From Dipteris shenzhenensis (lineage: Eukaryota > Polypodiophyta > Polypodiopsida > Gleicheniales), in the NCBI GenBank assembly GCA_047967505.1, contig CM106539.1: 64,000 bases of DNA; one strand, given 5' to 3'. Below the pieces are notes generated by a model. It was not told the origin of the DNA. It did not search any database and was given only the letters and a program-made list of their open reading frames with translations. The translations under genes and the position numbers were made by a program. Positions 55,796-64,000 of this stretch are shown one piece after another (within the stretch, counting starts at the first letter, position 1; each line of letters starts with the position of its first letter).

Positions 55796-56257
55796 ACGGA
55801 TAGAAACCTTGACAAAAATTCAAAGGGAGGAGGAGATAATTACCTACAATGCTCTCCTAATTCTTTGTCGATGTGACAGGATTGTTGAGGGTGAATATAT
55901 GGTGGATGGATGGCTATCATTGCAAGAAGGGCTCGAAGCAACTCGACGATGAGGATGGGAGTAGGGCGGTGGTTGATGGAGAGGGAGGAGGGTCACTCAG
56001 AATGGGAAAGAGAATGGAGGCCATATGTGGAAGAAGAAGAATGAGAGGTGGAGTGGGTTTTTATAAGAATGGAGATGGGAGGGGTTTAGGGTTAGGGTTA
56101 AACCCTAGAACCTTCCTGTGCCCCATAACTTTTCATGGTGGGGGGGAATTATTTTTTACTCTCCTAGTTCTTGAGTGATATATTTGTGATAGTTCATGGT
56201 AGTTTGTTCTTTACACCACATACTTGCATATGTCTACTTGTTACTTCAGATGCTAGT
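55796..56257. other. No gene recognised
   Basis: Purine-rich sequence. If the primer site at 56,258 is real, this would be the leader side of a minus-strand Ty3-gypsy remnant. Confidence 0.35.
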
Positions 56258-56276
56258 CTCCCTGACAATGGCGCCA
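56258..56276 (-). other. Candidate Ty3-gypsy primer-binding site, minus strand
   Basis: The plus strand TCCCTGACAATGGCGCCA is the complement of TGGCGCCATTGTCAGGGA, which differs by three transitions from the plant gypsy site TGGCGCCGTTGCCGGGGA. On the plus strand TGTTGTCTC follows 2 nt later at 56,279, fitting the CA-3' end of an LTR lying to the right. The other LTR edge was not found. Confidence 0.4.
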
Positions 56277-56279
56277 AAT

Positions 56280-57050
56280 GTTGTCTCTTTCCCACGACTT
56301 TTTCCAAAAGAGCAAGGTGTTCTAAGTATGGAGGGTTCCGAGGTTTTTTGTCACCTATAGATATATCGATGTCATCATTGTAGTATAAGTGTGGATGAGG
56401 ACCTTGGGTCGTATTCTAGTGAGAGACGTAGGCTTAAGTATGGGAAGCAAAAGTTGCACATGCATGTGTGAAAGAAATGTTCATCAACATGGTCATAGTA
56501 ATGGAAGCTTCTTCCTCCATTGGGGAAGTTTTAGAAGAGGGAGGTTCAAGATTTAGAAGGGGGTCTAGGGTTCAGAAGGGGGTCCAAGATTTAGAAGGGG
56601 TTTCAAGGTTAGAAGCGATTTTAGGGTTAGAAGGAGAATCCAACATAGCAGAGTACATGGTGGAGAACTCATCTCCCTCATAGGTCGTGGAGGTCAAGGG
56701 TTGAAGAACTAGACTAAGAGAGTAAGGGTTGAGGGGAAGCATACGAGGGGGAGAGGAAGAAGGGAGGAGGAAAGGGAGAGGAGGAGGTGCAAGGTTAGAG
56801 GAGAGGGAGAGGAGGCAAGGTTGGAGGAGAAGGGAGTAAGAGGCAAGGTTAGGACATGCTTTTGGACATGAAGTGCAAGGGAGCATGGACACTTGGAGAC
56901 AATTGCATGGAACACCAAAGTAGAACTCAACACAATGTCCCAAAGAATATGGGCTTCATTCCATTATGGGTGATTTATACAAGTTGGAGAGCTTCTCTCT
57001 TTGCATGTAGGAATTGTAAGAATTTCTTTCTCTACATGTAGAGCTTGCAT
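56280..57050. other. Unassigned; would contain the LTR of the gypsy candidate
   Basis: Contains a GA/GGA-rich part (56,520-56,850) with short AGAAGGGG repeats. No coding support. Confidence 0.4.
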
Positions 57051-57062
57051 CTATGATGTACA

Positions 57063-57325
57063 TATAGAAGTTGCATTATGCATGACATTGTAGGACTTGC
57101 ATGTAGGAGTTGCATATAGGAGTTGCATGTAGAACATGCATGTAGGAGTTGTTTGTAGAACATGACTTGCATGTAGGAGTTGTATGTAGAAGTTGCATGT
57201 AGGACTTGCATGTAGAACATGCATGTAGGATTTGTATGTAGAACATGCATGTAGGACTTGCATGTAGGATTTGTATGTAGAACATGGATGTAGGAGTTGC
57301 ATGTAGAACATGCATGTTGAATTCT
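57063..57325. repeat. 13-bp minisatellite, about 19 units
   Basis: Units alternate between GCATGTAGGAGTT, GCATGTAGGACTT, GTATGTAGGATTT and GCATGTAGAACAT, with one 5-bp partial unit. Because 13 is not a multiple of 3, all frames across it are Met/Cys/Tyr/Thr-rich artefacts. Confidence 0.9.
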
Positions 57326-60042
57326 TAAGAGGGATTATTCCTAGCCTTATGCAAGTACAAGCAGAGCTTTTCAGCTACCCTACACACACATTCTGTGCTA
57401 CTTAAGTCCATGTTGGCATAGAGTCAACATCAGTTCACGAAGCATGAAGATCATCCACCAATGGTGCAAGTATACATACATGAACCTATGATTACTAGGA
57501 ATATCGTAGTTCACAATTATCACTAACCATATAGAACAAGGTCTTGATTGACATCCAAAGGAATTAACACCTGTCACCATCCATGGCTAATTTTTAAGGC
57601 TCATCTTATGGCCACTTGTCCTCTATGTGGCACCACATGCCTTCACATTGAGAACCTCGATGTGGCATGGTGCCACATTGAGATTCTCAATGTGGAACGA
57701 CACCTTACCATGCCATTGGTCCTCTATGTGGCACCATGCCTTTTCATTAGAGTCAAGATGCTCAACATGCAATTTATTAAGCATTGGTCATGATCATCCC
57801 ATAAGTTGGGCCAATTAAGCAAAATAAATATGTATTTTTGCCCAGGTATAATAGGCATATGTTCTTTGCTATGGTAACTCCTTATGTCTCTTGCTTGTAT
57901 CATAGTGCTCTACATTTTGGACAAGCTATGGCATGGTCATGTGCATCCAAACATTTGGGTAATAATAATGGATGGAGCTATAGTTCATAGCCAATTAATG
58001 CTACTACACAAGACCTTTCTTTGACTCTTTCTAAGCCTCTCAAACCATGTTACCTTTCGGAAGAAATGTAAGAAGAAAATTATGCAAAAATAAAAATAGA
58101 AAGTTGGATTAAATATGTCTAAAAAAAGCTTTAGTTACAATACAATAATGTCTCCTATGAGAAAACAGAGGTAACACTTATGTTAGATTATTAGTAGCTT
58201 ACGGATTCAATATGAGAAGAATTATAATGAGAAAATATGTGCTAAACCCTCTATATAATATCTTATTTGCCTCATCACTAAGTTGAGCCTCCTTTAGACT
58301 CATGGGCCATGCTTTTAACTACTCTCCATCTCTTGGAAGATCCTCTTCTTCGTATTCATCCTTGGAGCACTATCAAATATGCATGTATCATGTAAGACAA
58401 TAAATCATCTAACACATTATCACTCTTTGTACGTACATATTCACATGCTTGGTCTTCTCGCATTCTACTTCTTCTCTTTGCATGTGCTTCCTTTAGCAAT
58501 TGTCAATAGTTTTCATTTAGTTATGATTCATGAGGTCAATACTGCAATGTATTATGTTGCTTTCATTTGATTCACATCAAACACCCTAAAATAGAATAAC
58601 CACATATTGAAACAAGTTTTTAATCCCACATAAGATCGATGATCATTAAATTACAAGTATAAAGCCTCATGCTCATATCTCCTTAGTGTGTTGCAAATGT
58701 GCATGCAATTTAAATCACCCATAGTCTCAATCCAAAATTGTCTACTTATGGCATCCTTACATCATGCCTATTTTCATAATATCTTATGATATAGGCAATC
58801 AAAATAATTTATAGGTTTCTTTGCCACATCTTAGATGCTTCATGACATATGAAAATCATTAAATTTAATGTTATAGTATGTTAATTTTTATACATCAATA
58901 TTCTTTAGTCTAGGTTCCAGATCTACATGAATCAAAGAGGGATGGCTATGCATGGAGAGCTTGCAGATGTGCGTGTCACTGACATGCTAAAAAGGGTTAT
59001 GGATGTGTTCAAGAGAGTTGCCAAAGTCATCTCTTGCACTTCAATCGCTTGAAAAACATTTGGAAATCTTTTCGACAGGCTACAATGTTTGAAAAATCCT
59101 TAAATCTTGTGGTTGTCTTTAATTATGGACTCACTAATGTATTTTCATTATTATTTTTTCAACACTTTCACGGTGAGCTCTCCTCACAGTCACTCCTACA
59201 TACATATACTCAACCACTCATACATGAATATACACAGACCACCCATTACCCATGATGTAGATAGCATGGTGTTTCCTCCAAAAAATTGCCAAGTACCTAG
59301 GCATTGTAAATAGACTACGAATAGGGCACCCTACAAAACATGTTAGTCATGTGTCAAAAAAACCTCATCTCCGTAGAGGTTTGATGTCAAAGTCAAGTGT
59401 CCGTTAGGAGCTCGGTGCCTATGGTTGAAGGCATACGGAGCTTGGAAGTCATTAGACAATTAGCGTAAGTTGAGGTGGATGAGATGAAGCCCAGGCATGG
59501 CAGCCTACAATTGCCCATACTAACTTGCAACACAAGTTAGGCTTTCATTGAGACACGAATCCACAAGTGAGGTGAGGGTTTTAGCTCCAAGCTCAAGGAT
59601 GTCTCACTAATGTATTTACCATGAGTGCCTCATGATATATTTAAAGCTGGCTTGGAACATGAGGTTTTCCTGAATTTCCTGTAATTGTAAATAAACGTTT
59701 AAAATTCTGCATCGTTTAAATATTGAAAATACAGGGTAGGTGCGTTCAACGCTTAAATAAAGAATTGTGTCATTTAGATAGAAGAGGGAGGGCTGGAGGT
59801 GCCTCTCGAAGGGGTATATTTTTGTAAAGCAATTGACAATCTCTTCAATACAACAAGAGAGATTCTTTGGTAAAAGAATTGACAATGCTCACAGTACAGA
59901 TGATGCCGCTATTATCGGTAGCATTTGGGTGGCACCAAAAAACTTATGTACACGCTCTGCTAGAATCCAGGTAGATTAAATTAGAGCACAATATGTTTGA
60001 TGTTTTGTCAGAATCCACTAGCATTATGTTGATGTTTTGTCA
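57326..60042. other. AT-rich region without recognisable genes
   Basis: About 2.7 kb, with only short frames. CTCTATGTGGCACCA occurs twice (57,620 and 57,721). No element ends seen up to the start of duplicated block L copy 2. Confidence 0.5.
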
Positions 60043-60057
60043 GAACATTTGTAACAA

Positions 60058-60605
60058 CTATTCTCGATCATCATCCTCTCTAAGACTAAACAATTTAGCT
60101 TGGATCATGTTCATCTGTGTGCGCTTGCCTTCTACTCTATACAAGTCCCAGCTAGCGATCTCAAGAACCTGGAATTCCTCATCAAGCATCGACTTTAGAC
60201 ATTCCAACCTAATCTCAGCTGCACTTATCATTCCAGCAATGCCATCTTCCTTTTTTTTTGGAATTCTGGGCTCATATAAATTAGGTTTTTCACTGGTGTT
60301 GTGGAAATGATAGGTTTTACATTGGGTGAAGGGAACACACCATGTAAAGATCTCATATTCTCTTCCCACCTCTTGCAACGCTTTGCACCTAGATGCCGTT
60401 AGACCTTAGCATGTTCCATTGCACTCTCTACAAATGGAGCCCATGCAACATTTGGTGAGAAGCTGCATGTCCTCAACTCTTTGCGCGTTGACTTGCAGTT
60501 CTCCAAGGAAAAGGACTTTGCAAAAAATAGCCCAATTTTGTAATTGGGTGGCCCCTCTTGATAGACTTCATAGTGACGCCGCACAAGCTTCTTGGCAATG
60601 TACAT
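60058..60605 (-). pseudogene. Unrecognised coding-like sequence, second copy
   Basis: Equivalent of 5,223-5,770 with only a few amino-acid differences (for example KKKED for KKKEG) and the same TAG (60,058-60,060). The last ~30 codons present at 5,132-5,222 are missing because the duplication edge falls there. Confidence 0.4.
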
Positions 60606-60869
60606 GATATGACTTTATTTTCTTCTTCCCAGAAACTGGTTTGGGACATGCAAATATAGACTCCTAGTCTGCAAGGCTGATGTCTTTCGAACCTGTTTGT
60701 ATCTCCCTTGGACCTATTCCAACCATACTAAGCCCATACTCCTCATTAAACCCTCATGCGTACTAGCAAAATTTCTTTTGTACTGGAACCTATACTTGTG
60801 ATATCTTCTTAGATGCCTTGCGAGCTGCAATAGCTAGCATGATCTCTGCAAAGACAGAAATACTAAAAG

Positions 60870-61300
60870 TCAATATGATTGATTATGATTCACTACATGA
60901 TCAATAGCCAATAATATATTTAGAATGACATCTTCTATGTTCCTTCCATATACAAAACCATATTGTCTGGCATGCACCATCCTACTCAGGATATGCTTGA
61001 TTCTCTTGGTCAAATCCTTGACCATAACTTTACACACAAATTGAGCATCTATAAACTTGGTCTCCAACGACATGGTAACCATCTATTTTGCTCCTTAGTA
61101 ATGAGCGTTATCATACCCATATTTGGACTCTGAGGCATCACACCTCTTTGAAAGCACCATCTAATTACTTCCATCATATCCTCCACAAGTTATGTTGATA
61201 GAACTCAATAGGCATACTGCTAGGCCTAAGCAACTTACCTCTAGCCATAGAGAACACAACATATTTGATCTCCGTCATTAAACTCAACCAAATAACATAT
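60870..61300 (-). pseudogene. LINE reverse-transcriptase remnant, second copy
   Basis: Contains VMVKDLTKRIKHILSRMV and QYGFVYGRNIEDVILN. Further upstream on the minus strand, in the part lost from copy 1, are EIKYVVFSMARGKLLRP and MPIEFYQHNLW. Several stops between the blocks. Together these make the LINE assignment firmer than copy 1 alone. Confidence 0.7.
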
Positions 61301-62431
61301 TTGATCTCAGCAAAAGAAGGGCCTTTGCAATAGTAAAGCCTCATAAGGCATCACCACCTATCATGCAAATTGCTTGGGAATGCATCCAACTTTACCTTGT
61401 AGTTTGTGCTTTCAACTCGCTTAGTACCCGCAATGCTAGAGATAAATGCTACATGAAAATCTTAGCTATTTTTGACTCCTCATACACTAGATTGCCCTCA
61501 GCATACTTTTCTCTCTAACTGCTCTAAAGAAGAATACCGACAGTGTGTCACCTTCTTGAAGCCACTTTGAACCTTAGCTGCAGCTAGCCTAGCATGCTCT
61601 ATAGCTCTCAAGAAAAGCTCAACTGAGGAAAGCAATGAAGGAAAAATAGGATCAAATGGATTCTAAGAAATAGTCAACAACAATAAAAAACTCATGCAAA
61701 CCGTCACCTTCCCCTGTCTCCTCATTGTTCTTACTCTCTCTCTCCCAAAATCTTTAGCAATCTTAGTAACCATTTCAATACAAGCACTCCATCTACTTCT
61801 GAAGGGTCTTGAATGGCATACTTCCTCCTCCTTCCAAGCATGATGAGGCTCTATATCAATGCTATCAATTCAAGAAAGAATCTGTTAAACTTGAATGAAA
61901 TCGGGCCTTATTTAGTCTATGCTAACATCTACGAGTCAAACTTCATAAATAGGAGTAGAAAGTGATAAGAAGAAACTGTTTCCATCAAGATATTGCCCTC
62001 TAGTTCAGGTTTGTTTGATTCATCACTGTGGGGGAACTGAAGTCATGAGCTGGACGATATAGCAATAGCGCAGACGGCGAATATGAAGCTCTTTAGCTTG
62101 CAAGAATGGTTGACAACATGACCAGAAGGGAACAAAATTTGTTGTTGGAATCTATGAACTACCCGAAACGTCTCAGCCATTCTTTCAGTTACTTGGTAGT
62201 GGTGCACGTAATCATGCAAAGAACTCTCTATATTTTATTGAAAAATATAACGATGACTTTTGTTTTTTCTTCATCTAAGTACTGTGTATTTTGCTATATT
62301 TTCATGCTATATAGTGGAAAAAGCTAGATTTCACCCACATACACTTTGAAAAGATGCCAAACTAAAATATTAGTCAAACATTCAACTTTCCAAGACTTAT
62401 GGCTGAATGGAAATGATCAAACACAATCAAA

Positions 62432-62445
62432 CACTACAAGGCATA
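62432..62445 (+). repeat. CACTA terminal inverted repeat (left)
   Basis: CACTACAAGGCATA. The right partner should be the inverted copy beyond the window. Confidence 0.8.
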
Positions 62446-62545
62446 GGCCATTTTCTGACGGAAATACCGACGCTTTTTACATTTTTTTTTTTTTTCACGG
62501 GCGCAAAGGTCGCTATAAAAGTCGTTAAAATCGTCGGAAAAGGAG

Positions 62546-62704
62546 CGTCGCTATAAATCGTCGCTATATAGCGATGCTGTTAATCGTCGCTATATAGCGA
62601 CGATGCAAACGTCGCTATATAGCGATGATGAAAACATCGCTATATAGCGACTCTGTTAATCGTCGCTATATAGCAACACTGGTAAACGTCGCTATATAGC
62701 GACG
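62546..62704. repeat. Subterminal palindromic repeats of the CACTA element
   Basis: Six to seven copies of CGTCGCTATATAGCGACG or close variants, at about 62,546 (partial), 62,558, 62,585, 62,610, 62,635, 62,661 and 62,687, spaced ~25 bp. The 18-mer is a perfect palindrome. In En/Spm elements subterminal repeats bind TNPA; these likely do the same here. Confidence 0.85.
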
Positions 62705-62716
62705 ATTAACAGAAGT

Positions 62717-62790
62717 AAAAAAAAAGGGTTAGTGGGGCTAAACAGGGCTTCCTTTTGGCCCTGTTTAGCCCCACTAATCCTTTTTTTTTT
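62717..62790. repeat. Long inverted repeat (hairpin)
   Basis: Left arm AAAAAAAGGGTTAGTGGGGC + TAAACAGGGC, loop TTCCTTTTG, right arm GCCCTGTTTA + GCCCCACTAATCCTTTTTTT. The stem is about 30 bp with one G:T position. It lies between the subterminal repeats and the gene's 3' end. Confidence 0.85.
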
Positions 62791-62980
62791 TTTGTAATTA
62801 CAAAAGAAAGTTTTTTATAACAAAATTTTCCTTGCTTGCAGGGTGATACAAAATTGTTCTTGTGAACGATGAGGAAGAAATGCATATACATATACAACTG
62901 TGTTTGTAACAAAATTACCCTGTGAAAGGGCGATATAAAATTGCTCTAATGAGCGGATATACAAAATGCTACTACCACTA

Positions 62981-64000
62981 CTAATCCGAATCCGAATCCG
63001 AATCGTCTTGTTGGCCTGTTCCTTGGTCCTCGGCACCTGCGTCTTCTCCCTCGTCCCCGACACCTGCGTCTTCTCCCTCGTCCTCGGCACCTGCGTCTGA
63101 TCCTTGCCCCTGTTGATCGCTCGTCTCTGATGATGGGACGCTTGAGCTTTAATCCTAAGAGTGAACCATATAAATCGAAAATTAGATTGGAACTTAAATT
63201 AAAAAGTGAGATTACAAGTAGGAGTAAACTTATACCGTGCGAGCAGCCACCTCAGCCCAATCGACTGTCGCTCCCATTGCCTCTTGCTCAATGAACCACG
63301 GCTTTGTTCCTATCCAAAATGCATGCCGAGTCTCTGCATCTGTAGGAAGACGACCCATCGCAGCTTGCTGTGGATCCAATTTACGAGAGTTAGAGTTAGC
63401 TAAAGTGCATGTAATATGTAAGTAAAACAAATAGAACAATACATTAAATGGGAAGAAGTAGACTTACCACGGTTGCCTCGAACGCATACCGTCCGCCTGC
63501 ACCAAAGTGCGAAGTACCTACGACGTCCAGCCGTCTCTTCGCAGCCCTCCTCTGACCCTCGAACATTTCGGGATGGTCCCTATGTTGCTTCTTGAAGTAC
63601 TTCCAATCAGCTTTGTCTGCCCAGCTGGGTTTAGCCAACCCCTTTGTAATGGAAGTACGCATGGTTGATCTGCGATGCTTTAGGACCAAACCCATGCGCT
63701 CGAGCATATAATTGTTATTAAACTCCACATTTGGCGGATTAGGATATCTTTGTTTTAACTCATCGATCACCGCCTGCTTCTTTTAGGCATCTTGATACCG
63801 CCAATCGATATTTATGCCGCTCTTGAAGTGATGACTCATCAACCGCCTCATGGTGGCCATCACTGCTTTGCCCTTTTTGTCTTCTATTATCTCTCCGGCA
63901 GATGTGATTTGATAGGAGAGATCCCCTGATGAGTAAGGGGGACTGACGGTAGCAGAGTCTGAAGGAGTGGAAGCTGCGCGACCGCTTCCGGATCGAGGTT
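62981..64000 (-). pseudogene. TNPA-like (Transposase_24/Ptta family) gene, 3' exons
   Basis: Runs leftward from beyond the window. Exon 1 (to 63,468) has KKGKAVMATMRRLMSHHF, then TAA at 63,783-63,785, then VIDELKQRYPNPPNVEFNNN, GLAKPSWADKADWKYFKK, MFEGQRRAAKRR and GAGGRYAFEATV, with donor GTAAGT. Exon 2 (63,236-63,367) has MGRLPTDAETRHAFWIGTK and VDWAEVAART, with donor GTATAAG. Exon 3 (62,981-63,146) is acidic, with three 9-residue repeats (DAGAEDEGE type) and ends DSDSDSD, TAG. Order and motifs fit the CACTA accessory DNA-binding protein family. One stop (probably CAA to TAA) makes this copy defective unless it lies in an unseen intron. Confidence 0.65.

Larger units (their letters stand above)
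60043..62431. repeat. Duplicated block L, copy 2
   Basis: Direct copy of 5,208-7,409. It has ~190 bp extra at 61,097-61,290 with more LINE RT sequence, so copy 1 has an internal deletion. The left edge cuts into the coding-like frame (homology starts at CAGAACATTTG). The right edge is the CACTA insertion, so the block probably continues beyond that element outside the window. Confidence 0.85.
62432..64000. mobile_element. CACTA (En/Spm) transposon, left end; continues past window
   Basis: Starts CACTACAAGGCATAGGCC at 62,432, matching the usual CACTACAAGAAA-type terminus. Subterminal palindromic repeats, a hairpin and a TNPA-like gene pointing at this end follow. The empty site is CAATCAAAATAC at about 7,401-7,412; the expected 3-bp duplication (AAA) cannot be checked because the other end is outside the window. 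Confidence 0.85.

Noticed and set aside
55612-55815. Proline-rich minus-strand ORF
   Set aside because: Lies entirely on a C-rich low-complexity strand.
57051-57315. Three overlapping ~80-codon minus-strand ORFs rich in Met/His/Tyr
   Set aside because: They are the three frames of a 13-bp minisatellite, not genes.
62546-62704. Regularly spaced identical short repeats resembling a CRISPR array
   Set aside because: The units are palindromic, spacers are only ~7 bp, the DNA is plant nuclear, and the position next to CACTACAAGG explains them as CACTA subterminal repeats.

Overview
This window is land-plant nuclear DNA from a large, repeat-rich genome. The evidence is plant-type Ty1-copia elements primed by initiator tRNA-Met, an En/Spm (CACTA) terminus beginning CACTACAA, plant L1-like LINEs, degenerate TTTAGGG-like G-rich runs and an AT-rich background. 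The sequence does not fix the species. I found no intact host gene. Almost everything that can be supported is a mobile element, a broken piece of one, a tandem repeat, or a decayed coding fragment carried in duplicated blocks.

Layout. 0-5 kb: a copia RNase H remnant cut by a 377-bp LTR with a tRNA-Met primer site, then a gag-pol-less internal region (non-autonomous LTR element 1) and an ~80-bp tandem repeat. 5.2-7.4 kb: a block with LINE reverse-transcriptase remnants and an unrecognised coding-like stretch, repeated directly at 60.0-62.4 kb. 8.06-8.38 kb: a minus-strand LTR. 12.5-17.9 kb: duplication copy A. 18.5-21.6 kb: two different LINE remnants on the minus strand. 24.5-25.5 kb: a ~229-bp tandem repeat. 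25.4-30.2 kb: a decayed minus-strand copia element (Copia-1). 31.0-32.3 kb: a plus-strand fragment of the same family. 32.3-46.4 kb: duplication copy B, which carries a 5.8-kb copia element (Copia-2, two 352-bp LTRs, CAAGA target-site duplication) that copy A lacks. 46.4-48.3 kb: non-autonomous LTR element 2. 48.5-49.25 kb: G-rich repeats. 49.3-49.9 kb: a decayed CACTA transposase. 51-59 kb: mostly unassigned, with candidate LTR ends and minisatellites. 62.4-64 kb: one end of a CACTA element with palindromic subterminal repeats and the 3' exons of a TNPA-like gene; it runs off the window.

How it fits together. The paralogous blocks act as before-and-after records. Copy A at 12,811 is the empty target of Copia-2. 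The 5.2-7.4 kb block near 7,409 is the empty target of the CACTA element. The plus-strand copia fragment at 31,731-31,739 is the empty target of a ~245-bp MITE inserted in Copia-1, and a second copy of that MITE breaks Copia-2. Many premature stops are TAG where CAG is known or expected, as deamination of methylated CHG sites would produce. Both large duplication copies also carry a decayed gene with a VGHTHEDI motif, resembling a poorly characterised family (DUF7869-like from memory). This is the least ordinary protein in the window. All alignments were done by eye and all family names are from memory, so identities are approximate.
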